From Oryzibacter oryziterrae (lineage in GTDB: Bacteria; Pseudomonadota; Alphaproteobacteria; Rhizobiales; Pleomorphomonadaceae): a DNA stretch of 64,000 nt. The notes below the pieces were generated by a model, which was given only the letters and a program-made list of their open reading frames with translations, searched no databases and was not told the origin of the DNA. Below are positions 44,788 to 53,421 of this stretch, one piece after another (within the stretch, counting starts at the first letter, position 1; the number at the start of each line of letters is the position of its first letter). The stretch lies in assembly GCF_021864535.1 (NCBI RefSeq), contig NZ_JAKJIC010000010.1, positions 1-64,000 of the forward strand, in the 5' to 3' direction. A program made the translations under genes and the position numbers.

Positions 44788-45664
44788 AACCCTCGTCCAC
44801 GATACCGCGCCCGGCCTCGATCTCTATCGCGACGGCCACCGCACCCGCCTCAAGTGGCACATGGGACGTCGTCTGCGCGATGATGTCCCCTTCACACCCG
44901 CCCGCATGCGTGAGGCCATGGCACTCGGCGCCAGCTTTGAAGTCGATCTCAACCTGCATGCCGAGCGCGGCTTTGCCGTTCTGCATGATGAAACCGTGGA
45001 TCGGGAAACCAATGGCAGCGGTCCGCTGGCCCAGATGAGCGTGGCGGAGATCCGGCGCCTCAACCTGCGTCGGGACTCGGGCGAAGTCACCGCCGACAAG
45101 GTTCAGCTGCTGGACGATCTCGCAGCTGTTGCCCGCAGCGGCGGCATGCATCCCGACACCTTGATCCAGCTCGACATGAAGTCCCGTGGGTCGGATATCG
45201 ACGCCGACACCGTCAGCGCCTTCGCCGAGACGCTCACCGGCGTTGCGCAGTATTTCATTGTTTCGGGCATGGACCGGGACGCCATTGCCAGGCTCGGGCG
45301 CGCCACGCCGGGCATCGCCGTGGGCTTTGATCCCTGCGGTTACGACACCGTGTCCGAGGTCGCTGCCGGCATGAACCTCGACGCGTTCGTCGCCGATGCC
45401 ATCGCAGCCCTGCCCGAAGCGCGACTCATCTATCTCGACTATCAGGCGGTGCTTGCTGCGGCCGATCGTGGCTATGACCTGATCGGCGCCTTCCATCGCG
45501 AGGGTCGCCGGATCGACGCCTATACCCTCGATCTCGAGCATCCCTTTGCCGAGGACAGCCTCGCTCGGCTTCTGGGGCTCAAGGCCGATCAGATCACCAC
45601 CAACGCCCCGGACAGCATTGCCGCCCGGGCCGTTGAGCTGGGACTGGCGTCTGTCACCCCTTGA
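44780..45664 (+). CDS. Glycerophosphodiester phosphodiesterase family protein
   Basis: Cytoplasmic TIM-barrel hydrolase of 294 residues that should split glycerophosphodiesters into glycerol-3-phosphate and an alcohol. Catalytic features are His27 (HMG where the family usually has HRG), Glu54 and Asp56 in FEVDLNL, and His69 in LHDETVDRETNGSG. The first-motif Arg is replaced by Met and the PENT element is not recognisable, so it is a divergent member and the substrate may differ. It overlaps the ATPase gene by eight bases and converges on, and overlaps by 11 bases, the inositol-phosphatase-family gene. Confidence 0.83.
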   Translation: MPETLVHDTAPGLDLYRDGHRTRLKWHMGRRLRDDVPFTPARMREAMALGASFEVDLNLHAERGFAVLHDETVDRETNGSGPLAQMSVAEIRRLNLRRDSGEVTADKVQLLDDLAAVARSGGMHPDTLIQLDMKSRGSDIDADTVSAFAETLTGVAQYFIVSGMDRDAIARLGRATPGIAVGFDPCGYDTVSEVAAGMNLDAFVADAIAALPEARLIYLDYQAVLAAADRGYDLIGAFHREGRRIDAYTLDLEHPFAEDSLARLLGLKADQITTNAPDSIAARAVELGLASVTP

Positions 45665-46457
45665 AGCGGTCGACCAGCCAGCCGTGAACGGCAGGGCTGG
45701 CGGCCAGCACGGCACCCGACGGCGGAATGATGCCGCCGTCGAAACCGGAGATGATGCCGCCGGCCTCTTCGACGATCAGGGTCGACGCCGCATAGTCATG
45801 CGGCGACAGGCCGTCTTCGAAAAAGGCGTCATGCCGGCTCGCCGCCACATAGGCGATCGATAGCGCGGCCGAGCCCATGCGCCGCATGCCCGCCGCGTTA
45901 TCCATCACATCCAGCAGCACCTGACGGTAGCGATCCGGCGTCACCGATTTCACCTGTCCGGGGATCGGCAGACTGGCGCCGATCACGGCGTGTTCGATAT
46001 CCCGACCGGCCCGCACCTTCAGGCGTTCGCCATTGAGATAGGCCCCCTTGCCCCGCTCTGCGGCGAACATCTCGTCGCGCATGGGGTCGTAGACCACGCC
46101 GGCGTCGACCCGCCCCGCACGCGTCAGGCAGATGACGACACCGAAATAGGGAATGCCCCAGGCGAAGTTGGTTGTGCCGTCGATCGGGTCGATCAGGAAG
46201 CGCGGCGCGTCTTCGCCGCAGTCACGGTCGCCGGCACTCTCCTCGCCTTCGATGGACCAGTCCGGAAAGGCCTTGGCCAGGGCTGCGGCTATGGCTGTTT
46301 CCACCGCGACATCGCCGGCGGTCACATAGTCCCGCGCGGCCTTCTCGTTCACCTCGTTGAGACCGGCGGCCTTGAAATGGTGGCGCGCGATCGCTCCGCC
46401 TTGGCGGGCGATCGTGGTCAGGGTGGCGAGCAGGGGCGAGATCTCTTCGATCGACAT
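45654..46457 (-). CDS. Inositol monophosphatase family protein
   Basis: A 267-residue Mg-dependent phosphatase. Metal-binding motifs are present: EGEES (about residues 70-74), DPIDGTTNFAWG, and a C-terminal PHDYAAS in place of the usual WDxAAG; the metal-binding Asp is kept but the preceding residue is His. Members hydrolyse inositol-1-phosphate, histidinol-phosphate, PAP or similar. Next to a glycerophosphodiesterase and its importer, a role in dephosphorylating the released phosphate ester is plausible (inference). It converges on the phosphodiesterase gene with an 11-base overlap, so the two transcripts may interfere. Confidence 0.87.
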   Translation of the reverse strand: MSIEEISPLLATLTTIARQGGAIARHHFKAAGLNEVNEKAARDYVTAGDVAVETAIAAALAKAFPDWSIEGEESAGDRDCGEDAPRFLIDPIDGTTNFAWGIPYFGVVICLTRAGRVDAGVVYDPMRDEMFAAERGKGAYLNGERLKVRAGRDIEHAVIGASLPIPGQVKSVTPDRYRQVLLDVMDNAAGMRRMGSAALSIAYVAASRHDAFFEDGLSPHDYAASTLIVEEAGGIISGFDGGIIPPSGAVLAASPAVHGWLVDRFKG

Positions 46458-46624
46458 GGCTTATCCTCGTGGCTGTCTGGCTCGCATGGCTAGTCGCCGA
46501 TTACGACGGTCCTGTGTCGTTTGCCGTTGCGACATAAGGGAGACGACGCCTTCGAGGATTTGTGACATGCACCTCGGTCTTTTGCGACGTTTCCGCCGCT
46601 GTCACTTCGGTGAGAATGCCGAGA

Positions 46625-46652
46625 GGCCCGGCGGTTTCAGCCTCGCCGGGCC
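46625..46652 (-). terminator. Terminator after the OsmC-family gene
   Basis: Perfect nine-base GC-rich arms (GGCCCGGCG and CGCCGGGCC) with a ten-base loop, starting ten bases past the OsmC stop on the minus strand. T-richness after the hairpin is weak, so confidence is moderate. Confidence 0.6.
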
Positions 46653-46661
46653 AAAGAAAAA

Positions 46662-47081
46662 TCAGCCGATTTCTTCATCGACAATGGCAATAGATCCGGC
46701 GATCGAGTTTCCGATAGTGCAAATCTTGTGAGCTTCAGCAACAAGCTGCAGTCGTTCTTCTTGTGTCAGATTGCCGGAAATCTTGTATTTATTGACAATC
46801 CTCGCAATCCTGGACGGCGCGTCGGGTGCCTTCTCGCCGATCGATTCGACGGCAACATCGCCCAGCCGGTCGCTCACTCCGAGGTTGCCGGCGGCGATCC
46901 GGATGCTGAGCGCCAGGCATCCCGCCAGAGATGCGTCCAGCAATTCCAACGGGTTAAGGCCAGGCTGCGACGGCGATCCGGCCAGTTGCGCCTCGGCGCC
47001 CGACAAGGCCGTCACCGTGGCCTTGCCCTGCTTGGGCAGGAAGGCTTTGGCGCCGCGCTGACGGATTCGGACTTCGGCCAT
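46662..47081 (-). CDS. OsmC/Ohr family redox protein
   Basis: A 139-residue thiol peroxidase-like protein. The two family cysteines are in DASLAGCLALSIRIA (about residue 66) and AHKICTIGNSI near the C-terminus, as in OsmC-type proteins that reduce organic hydroperoxides. The start is the ATG at 47081, nine bases after GGGAG; the frame extends 22 codons further but without conserved features. It is divergent from the dipeptide-type ABC operon across about 225 bases and ends in a terminator, so it is monocistronic. Confidence 0.88.
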   Translation of the reverse strand: MAEVRIRQRGAKAFLPKQGKATVTALSGAEAQLAGSPSQPGLNPLELLDASLAGCLALSIRIAAGNLGVSDRLGDVAVESIGEKAPDAPSRIARIVNKYKISGNLTQEERLQLVAEAHKICTIGNSIAGSIAIVDEEIG

Positions 47082-47306
47082 ATTTATTTTCTCCCAAGTG
47101 ATTTGCATTCCTGAGTATTCATAGCTTAAAACGCATGGAAGGAACAAATTTCCGATTTGGACCGATTTTTTGAAATGAAGCTTCTTACCCCCGGTCGTTG
47201 CGGCGTCCTAGCATAAGGACTTGGCGCCTTCCAAATCAGCCACCGCTTTTGCGTTTTCCCGCTTCGAACACCTCGACAATTCCAAGCTAACCCTATGAGG
47301 CTTCTC

Positions 47307-48902
47307 ATGAAATTGACCCGCGCTTCCTTGGCGTTCACCGGACTGCTCCTGTCCGGCGCCGCCTTTCTGACCACCGGTGCGCAGGCTGCAACGCCGCCCG
47401 GCATTCTGATCGTCGCCCAGTCGATCGACGACATCGTCAGCCTCGACCCCGCCGAAGGTTTCGAGCTGACCACGGTCCAATCCTTCAACAGCCTCTACCA
47501 GCGCCTCGTGGAATCCGACCCCGCCGATCCGGTCAAGCTGGAGCCGGTTGTTGCCGAAAGCTACGAAGCCGGCGCCGATGGCCGCTCGATCGTCTTCAAG
47601 CTGCGCGACGGCGCGACCTTTGCCTCCGGCAACCCGGTTCGGCCGGAAGACGTTGTTTTCTCACTGGTTCGCGCCGTGAAACTGGACAAGTCGCCGGTGT
47701 TCATCCTCAAGGAACTGGGCTGGAACGCCGAGACCGTCGAGCAGTTCGTGACCAAGGTCGACGACAGCCACGTCAAGGTTTCCTGGCCCGCCAAGGTCGG
47801 CCCGTCCTTTGCCCTGTCGATCCTGTCCGCCCCCGTCGCCTCGATCGTCGACGAGAAGGAAGCCAGCACGCATGTGGCCAATGGCGACTTCGGCAACGGC
47901 TGGCTGCACAACGCCTCCGCCGGCTCCGGTCCCTTCAAGATCAAGGCCTACAAGCCGCACGAAGCCCTGGTATTCGACGCCAATGACAAAGCTATTGGCG
48001 GTGCGCCCAAGCTCAAGGGCATCATCTTCAAGAACGTGGCCGACGCCGCTGCCCGCCGCCTGCTCGTCGAAAAGGGCGACGCCGACGTGGCCCGCGATCT
48101 CGGCGCCGACCAGGTCGCTGCGCTGACCGGCAAGGCCGGCCTCAACGTGCTGTCGGTTCCGTCCGCAGAGATCGACTATCTCGCCTTCAACTCGGTGAGC
48201 CCGACCAATTCGGACACCAAGAACCCCGCCCTGTGGGAAGCGGCCCGTTGGTTGGTCGATTACGACAGCATTTCCAAGGACTTGCTGAAGGGGCAGTTTG
48301 ACGTTCACCAGGCCTTCCTGCCGGCAGGCTTCCCCGGTGCCTATAACGAGAATCCCTTCAAGAAGGACGTTGCCAAGGCAAAGGAAATCCTTGCCAAGGC
48401 CGGTCTCGACAAGGGGCTGACCATCAAGCTCGACGTCATCAACCAGCCGCCCTATACCGACATCGCCCAGGCTCTTCAGGCCTCCTTTGGCGAAGCCGGC
48501 ATCAAGCTGGAAGTCCAGCCTGCCGTGGCCAGCCAGTTCTACGGCAAGATCCGCGGCCGCGAACATGAAGCCGCCCTGCTCTTCTGGATCCCGGACTATT
48601 TCGACGCCCATTCGAACGCCAGCGCCTTCGCCCTCAATCGCGATGACGGCACCAAGACCGTCGCCTGGCGCCAGGGCTGGGTGATCCCGGAACTCAGCGA
48701 CAAGACCCAGGCTGCCGTTGAGGAAACCGATCCGGCCAAGCGCAACGCCGACTATATCGAGATCCAGAAAGAGGTTCAGGCCAAGTCGCCCTTCGTGGTA
48801 CTCCTGCAGGCCAAGAACCAGCTGGTCCTGCGCGACAGCGTGAAGGGTTTCGTTCAGGGCCTCAACGCCGATCAGGTCTATTATGCCGGGGTGACCAAGT
48901 AA
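47307..48902 (+). CDS. Dipeptide/nickel-class ABC transporter substrate-binding protein
   Basis: Periplasmic solute-binding protein family 5 member, 531 residues, with a signal peptide ending GAQA. SIDDIVSLDPAEGFELTTVQ, YQRLVESDP, IVFKLRDGATFASGNPVRPEDVVFS (read in parts) and the later AKEILAKAGLDKG match DppA/OppA/NikA-type proteins. I prefer the ATG at 47307, preceded by TGAGG at about six bases, over the ATG at 47295, which lacks a site. It leads a complete five-gene importer. The ligand could be a peptide or an organic metal chelate. Confidence 0.92.
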   Translation: MKLTRASLAFTGLLLSGAAFLTTGAQAATPPGILIVAQSIDDIVSLDPAEGFELTTVQSFNSLYQRLVESDPADPVKLEPVVAESYEAGADGRSIVFKLRDGATFASGNPVRPEDVVFSLVRAVKLDKSPVFILKELGWNAETVEQFVTKVDDSHVKVSWPAKVGPSFALSILSAPVASIVDEKEASTHVANGDFGNGWLHNASAGSGPFKIKAYKPHEALVFDANDKAIGGAPKLKGIIFKNVADAAARRLLVEKGDADVARDLGADQVAALTGKAGLNVLSVPSAEIDYLAFNSVSPTNSDTKNPALWEAARWLVDYDSISKDLLKGQFDVHQAFLPAGFPGAYNENPFKKDVAKAKEILAKAGLDKGLTIKLDVINQPPYTDIAQALQASFGEAGIKLEVQPAVASQFYGKIRGREHEAALLFWIPDYFDAHSNASAFALNRDDGTKTVAWRQGWVIPELSDKTQAAVEETDPAKRNADYIEIQKEVQAKSPFVVLLQAKNQLVLRDSVKGFVQGLNADQVYYAGVTK

Positions 48903-48903
48903 C

Positions 48904-49986
48904 TTGACCGAGGTTGCAAGACTACCTGAAACGCCTTTGGCACCGCCCCGCCGGATTGGATTCCGGCGGGGCGGGCGCTATCTGGCGTCCCTGATCTCCT
49001 GGTCGCTGACCCTTGCGGTCACGCTGGCCGGGCTCGTCATCTTCACCTTCGCGCTGGGCGAAACCTCCCCGGCCGACCCGGCCCTGCATCTGGTCGGCGA
49101 CCATGCGACGGAAGACGCCTATCAGGCGGCGCGCCGCTCGCTCGGCCTCGACAAGCCGGTGACAGAGCGTTTCGGCGACTATGTCGTGCGCCTTGCCCAT
49201 GGCGACCTTGGAACCTCCTGGTCCTCGGCTCTGCCGGTTGCGCAGGAACTGTCGCAAGTCTTTCCCGCGACGCTGGAAATCTCGACCGTCGCGCTGGTGA
49301 TCGGTGCCTCGCTGGGCCTTACGCTGGCCGTCGCAGCTGCCTACAAGCCGGGCGGCGCGGTGGATGCGGTGGTGCGGATCGTCTCGCTGCTGGGCTATTC
49401 GGTACCGATCTTCTGGCTCGGCCTGTTGATGCTGCTGCTGTTCTACGCCCGCCTCAACTGGACGCCGGGTCCTGGCCAGCTCAGCGACATGATCCAGTAT
49501 GTCATCGAGCGCCCGACCGGCCTTGCTCTGGTGGATACCTGGATTTCCGGCGAACCCGGCGCTTTCGCCGATGCCGTCGGCCATATGATCCTGCCCGCCT
49601 TCGTGCTCGCCTTCCACATCCTCGCCGGCATCTCCCGGCTGGTGCGAGCCGCACTCATCACCGAGCTGTCGAAGGAATATGTCCTTGCCGCCCAGGCGCG
49701 TGGCGCCGGGCGCTTGCGTGTCTTGCTGCTGCATGCGCTGCCCAATGTTTCGGGCATTGCCGTCACGGTGATCGCGCTTGGCTACACCACCTTGCTGGAG
49801 GGGGCGATCTTCACCGAGACCGTCTTTGCCTGGCCCGGTATCGGTCGCTACATGTCGACGGCGGTGTTTGCGGCCGACATGCCCGCCATCCTGGGCGGCA
49901 CGGTTGTGATCGGCGCCGCCTTCGTCATCGTCAACGCCTTGGCCGACCTGCTGGTTCGCCGCCTTGATCCACGGGTGCGGACATGA
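48904..49986 (+). CDS. Dipeptide/nickel-class ABC transporter permease (DppB type)
   Basis: Permease of 360 residues with a hydrophilic N-terminus and six helices. The DppB-type segments are RSLGLDKPVTERFGDYVVRLAHGDLGTSW, LLGYSVPIFWLGLLMLLLF and LVRAALITELSKEYVLAAQARGAG (read in parts). It uses a TTG start one base after the previous stop, with GGGGTG upstream. The stop overlaps the next gene (ATGA). It is slightly longer than usual because of the N-terminal extension. Confidence 0.92.
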   Translation: MTEVARLPETPLAPPRRIGFRRGGRYLASLISWSLTLAVTLAGLVIFTFALGETSPADPALHLVGDHATEDAYQAARRSLGLDKPVTERFGDYVVRLAHGDLGTSWSSALPVAQELSQVFPATLEISTVALVIGASLGLTLAVAAAYKPGGAVDAVVRIVSLLGYSVPIFWLGLLMLLLFYARLNWTPGPGQLSDMIQYVIERPTGLALVDTWISGEPGAFADAVGHMILPAFVLAFHILAGISRLVRAALITELSKEYVLAAQARGAGRLRVLLLHALPNVSGIAVTVIALGYTTLLEGAIFTETVFAWPGIGRYMSTAVFAADMPAILGGTVVIGAAFVIVNALADLLVRRLDPRVRT

Positions 49987-50849
49987 GCCTCGACCTTGCT
50001 GCGGATGCCGTCATCCAGTCGCGCACCGGCGTCCTCGAAGGATTGCGGCGCTCGCCCACCGCCCTCGTCGGCGTCATCCTGCTTGCGATTTTCCTTGGAG
50101 CGGCGGCTCTTGCCCCGCTGATCGCGCCCTACGACCCGATTGCTCAGGACATGGCCAATCGCCTGGCCGCGCCCAGTTGGAGCCATTGGCTTGGAACCGA
50201 CGGTTTCGGGCGCGACCTCCTGTCCCGTCTCATCTTTGGCACCCGGCCGACCCTTGGCCTGATCGTGCTGGTGACGCTGGCATCGTTGCCCTTCGGCCTG
50301 CTAATCGGTGTGGTGGCGGGCGCCTTCGGCGGCTGGATTGAGCGCATTCTGATGCGTTTGACCGACATCGGCATGGCCTTTCCCCGCCTTGCGCTTGCCC
50401 TCGCCTTCGTGGCCGTGTTCGGACCGGGCATGGTGAACGGCGCCGTCGCACTCGCCATCACGGGCTGGCCCGCCTATGCCCGGCTGGCGCGCACGGAAGC
50501 CAGCGTGATCCGCCATGCCGACTTCATCGCCGCCGCCGAAATGGGGGGCATCCGCGGCTGGCGCCTGCTGTTCGGTCACATTTTGCCACTGGTTCTGCCG
50601 AGTGCGCTGGTTCGCATGGCGCTCGATATGGCCGGCATCATTCTCGCCACGGCCGGTCTCGGCTTCATCGGTCTCGGCGTGCAGCCGCCGACGCCGGACT
50701 GGGGCGGCATGGTGGCCGATGGTACGAAGGTGATCTTCGATCAGTGGTGGATCGCCGCCGCGCCGGGTTGCGCCATTCTGCTGGCGTCCCTGTCCTTCAA
50801 CCTGATCGCCGACGGACTGCGCGACATTCTGGACCCTCGCCATGACTGA
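49983..50849 (+). CDS. Dipeptide/nickel-class ABC transporter permease (DppC type)
   Basis: Second permease, 288 residues, with the DppC signatures HWLGTDGFGRDLLSRLIFGTR, TDIGMAFPRLALALAFVAVFG and ARTEASVIRHADFIAAAEMGG (read in parts), and the closing FNLIADGLRDILDPR typical of the family. It overlaps the preceding permease by four bases and the following ATPase by eight. Confidence 0.93.
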   Translation: MSLDLAADAVIQSRTGVLEGLRRSPTALVGVILLAIFLGAAALAPLIAPYDPIAQDMANRLAAPSWSHWLGTDGFGRDLLSRLIFGTRPTLGLIVLVTLASLPFGLLIGVVAGAFGGWIERILMRLTDIGMAFPRLALALAFVAVFGPGMVNGAVALAITGWPAYARLARTEASVIRHADFIAAAEMGGIRGWRLLFGHILPLVLPSALVRMALDMAGIILATAGLGFIGLGVQPPTPDWGGMVADGTKVIFDQWWIAAAPGCAILLASLSFNLIADGLRDILDPRHD

Positions 50850-51678
50850 CGCCCCGCTCGTTTCCGTCGAAAATCTGACGGTTCGCTTCGGTTCGGGCCG
50901 TCGCCCAGCCGTTGCCAACGTGTCCTTCTCCCTCGGCCGAGGGCGGCTCGGACTGGTCGGCGAATCCGGCTCCGGAAAGTCCATGACGGCCAAGGCCCTC
51001 ATGGGCCTGTTACCGTCCGCGGCAAAGCTGACTGCAGATCGCCTCGACTTCGAGGGGCAGTCCCTGCTCGGCTTCTCCCCGCGCGACTGGGCAGCCTTTC
51101 GCGGCCGGAGTGCCGGCCTTGTACTTCAGGATCCCAAGTTTGCCCTCGACCCGGTGATGCGGATTGGTCGTCAGGTGGAGGAAACGCTGAAGCTGCACCT
51201 CAATCTCGGCAAGGCCGAGCGGCGGGAGCGGGTGGAGACAATCCTCGAGGCGGTCGGACTGCCTGATCCTAGACGCGTGATGATGTCCTTTCCACATGAG
51301 CTCTCGGGTGGCATGGGGCAACGGGTGATGATCGCCTCAGTGCTGGTGGCCGAGCCGCGGCTGCTGATTGCCGACGAGCCAACGTCGGCTCTCGACCAGG
51401 GTCTGCGCGACCAGATCCTCGACCTCATCGTCAGCCTAACCGAAAGCCGGTCCATGGGCCTTGTGCTGATCAGCCATGATCTCGAGCAGGTAGCCCGGTA
51501 TTGCGACGAGGCGCTGGTGATGTATCAGGGGCAAGTGGTTGATCGTGGCGCGGCGCGCGACCTGCCTCATTCCACCCATCCCTATACCAGCGCGCTCTGG
51601 TCCTGCCGGCCTTCAGCCGCCACGCGCGGCCGGCCGCTGCCCACCTTCGACCGAACGCAACTGGAGATCCAGCCATGA
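50842..51678 (+). CDS. Dipeptide/nickel-class ABC transporter ATP-binding protein (DppD/NikD type)
   Basis: First ATPase of the importer, 278 residues: Walker A GESGSGKSM, signature LSGGMGQRVMIASVLV, Walker [26 protein letters not shown]. It is shorter than DppD/OppD (about 325) because the C-terminal oligopeptide-transporter extension is missing, and it is closer in size to NikD. It overlaps both neighbours, as is usual for this operon type. Confidence 0.92.
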   Translation: MTDAPLVSVENLTVRFGSGRRPAVANVSFSLGRGRLGLVGESGSGKSMTAKALMGLLPSAAKLTADRLDFEGQSLLGFSPRDWAAFRGRSAGLVLQDPKFALDPVMRIGRQVEETLKLHLNLGKAERRERVETILEAVGLPDPRRVMMSFPHELSGGMGQRVMIASVLVAEPRLLIADEPTSALDQGLRDQILDLIVSLTESRSMGLVLISHDLEQVARYCDEALVMYQGQVVDRGAARDLPHSTHPYTSALWSCRPSAATRGRPLPTFDRTQLEIQP

Positions 51679-52358
51679 CCGCGGTCTCCATTCGCAATCT
51701 GCATGTGTCCTTCGAGCGTGAGGGGCGCGTCACCCCGGTTGTCAACGGCGTGTCGCTGGACGTGCAGCGCGGTGAAGTCTTCGGGCTGATCGGTCCTTCG
51801 GGCTGCGGCAAGTCGACAATCCTGCGCGTGCTCGCCGGCATCAACAGGCAATGGCGCGGCGACATCGATCTGTTGGGCGCCCCCCTTGCGCCCGGCCAGC
51901 GCATCTCAGGCACCCGGCGCCGCGGCGTGCAGATGGTGTTTCAGGATCCCTATGGTTCGCTGCATCCGCGCCATCGGGTTCGCCGCACCCTGACCGAACC
52001 GTTGCTGGTGGCCGGGCTGCCCGATGTCGAAACGCGTCTGCGGGAAACCTTGGCACAGGTCGGCTTCGAACCTGACGTGGCCGAGCGCTATCCGCACCAA
52101 CTGTCCGGCGGCCAGCGGCAACGCATCGCCATTGCCCGGGCGCTGATCGTCGAGCCGGACCTGTTGCTCCTGGATGAGCCGACCTCGGCGCTGGACATGT
52201 CGGTTCAGGCCGACATTCTCAATCTGCTTACCGACCTCAAGGCCCGGCGCCCCCTGACCTACATCCTGGTCAGTCACGATCCCGGTGTCGTGGCACATAT
52301 GTGTGACCGCGTCGTTGCGATGCAGGCTGGTCGGCTGGTGGAAATGTCTGACGCCTGA
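51675..52358 (+). CDS. Dipeptide/nickel-class ABC transporter ATP-binding protein (DppF/NikE type)
   Basis: Second ATPase, 227 residues: Walker [25 protein letters not shown], signature [17 protein letters not shown], Walker [29 protein letters not shown]. It ends right after the H-loop region, well short of the roughly 320 residues of DppF, and lacks the C-terminal extension. It resembles NikE-type short subunits. It is the last gene of the operon, overlapping the previous one by four bases. Confidence 0.91.
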   Translation: MTAVSIRNLHVSFEREGRVTPVVNGVSLDVQRGEVFGLIGPSGCGKSTILRVLAGINRQWRGDIDLLGAPLAPGQRISGTRRRGVQMVFQDPYGSLHPRHRVRRTLTEPLLVAGLPDVETRLRETLAQVGFEPDVAERYPHQLSGGQRQRIAIARALIVEPDLLLLDEPTSALDMSVQADILNLLTDLKARRPLTYILVSHDPGVVAHMCDRVVAMQAGRLVEMSDA

Positions 52359-52458
52359 CGTCTTTGAGTGTTCCACTTGGAACGCGATGGACCTCGCGGC
52401 AGCGGTGAACGTGGCCGGCCGGGCAGATGTCCCAAGCCTTGGTCCTAGCGACAAAGAC

Positions 52459-52486
52459 GGCGTGACATCCTCTCGGATGCCACGCC
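52459..52486. terminator. Hairpin between convergent ABC and cytochrome genes
   Basis: A 12-base stem with one mismatch (GGCGTGACATCC pairing with GGATGCCACGCC), loop TCTC, in the 152 bases between the convergent ATPase and cytochrome genes. On the minus strand it is followed by GTCTTTGTC. It is a plausible bidirectional terminator without a strong U-run. Confidence 0.6.
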
Positions 52487-52510
52487 CAAACGACCGGACT
52501 GATGATCGGT

Positions 52511-52984
52511 CTAGGGCCAGGGATATCCGGCCGTAGTGATCCCCTGCTTGGCGAGGGATGCGGAAATGTCTCGGCGCAGGCCGACGATGTCCTTCACCGG
52601 GACGGCGCGCAGCTTGTCGACCTCCGCCGTGTCGAAGGGGTGATAGTCCTTGGGGAGCGAAGTGCCGCCGAAGGTCTTCATCAGATAGTTCATCACCTCG
52701 GCGATCTCAGCGTTGGACAGGTTGGCGTTCACCACTCCCGGCACGTGCATCACGTAGGTGCGGCCAGCCTCATCGCGACTGAAGGCCCCGACATAGTTGC
52801 GGAAATCCGGGATGCCGCCCTTTTCGCTGCCCGATCCATCCATGCCATGGCAACCGACACAGCGCAGGATGAAGTTGGTCCTCGGCGTGCGATGCGGTGT
52901 CTCGGCGAGCACTGTTCCGCCGGCGATCACACCGGCTGCAAGTGCAGCGGCACCGAGAAGTGCAGAGACTGGATGGAGCTTCAT
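52511..52984 (-). CDS. Monohaem cytochrome c (amine dehydrogenase operon)
   Basis: Exported c-type cytochrome, 157 residues. A signal peptide (hydrophobic core, cleavage near VLAET, residue 28) is followed by haem-attachment motif CVGCH (Cys42-His46) and a candidate distal ligand Met79 in YVMHVPG. The C-terminal 50 residues after the haem domain are proline- and charge-rich and not family-typical. It is the last gene of the amine dehydrogenase operon, overlapping the previous cytochrome by four bases, and is a likely electron acceptor or relay. Confidence 0.87.
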   Translation of the reverse strand: MKLHPVSALLGAAALAAGVIAGGTVLAETPHRTPRTNFILRCVGCHGMDGSGSEKGGIPDFRNYVGAFSRDEAGRTYVMHVPGVVNANLSNAEIAEVMNYLMKTFGGTSLPKDYHPFDTAEVDKLRAVPVKDIVGLRRDISASLAKQGITTAGYPWP

Positions 52985-53421
52985 GGGGCAACTCCTTTGC
53001 GCAAGGCGAGCAGGGCCTTGTGGCCGAGCGGCGCGGCGCGGGCGCCGGCGATCAGATCGGGCGTCACTGCGATCTTGGAGCCGTTGAGGTCCTGCAGCAC
53101 ATGATTTGCGGCAGCCATCAACTCGTCATCGGAGAGGTGTGCCTGGCTCGGCATGGCCAAGCCATAATAGCCCTGCCCTCCCGCCGTTATGGTGCCAGAC
53201 AGACCGCCGATCATCACGTTGGCGACGTAGTAAGGCGCCTTGTCACCAAGCCGCTGCCACAGCGCTGGGTCGATCAGGGGCGGTGCCAGACCGGGCGTGC
53301 CCTTGCCACCCGATTGGTGGCAGGCGGCGCAGACGCTTTCGAACACCTTGGTCCCGTCGGCCGCCAGGGCAGGAAGGGCCACCGCGACGAACGCGGTGGC
53401 GAGCAGCATCTTGCGCATCAT
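52981..53421 (-). CDS. Small monohaem cytochrome c (amine dehydrogenase operon)
   Basis: Exported cytochrome c of 146 residues: signal peptide to about ALA20, haem motif CAACH (Cys31-His35), distal ligand probably Met90 in YGLAMPSQAHLSDDEL, a standard class I layout. The ATG at 53421 overlaps the stop of the quinoprotein small subunit (GAATGATG), which fixes the start and shows coupling; the open frame upstream belongs to no protein. A small periplasmic monohaem cytochrome gene directly after the small subunit is also described in the aau cluster of Alcaligenes faecalis. Confidence 0.9.
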   Translation of the reverse strand: MMRKMLLATAFVAVALPALAADGTKVFESVCAACHQSGGKGTPGLAPPLIDPALWQRLGDKAPYYVANVMIGGLSGTITAGGQGYYGLAMPSQAHLSDDELMAAANHVLQDLNGSKIAVTPDLIAGARAAPLGHKALLALRKGVAP

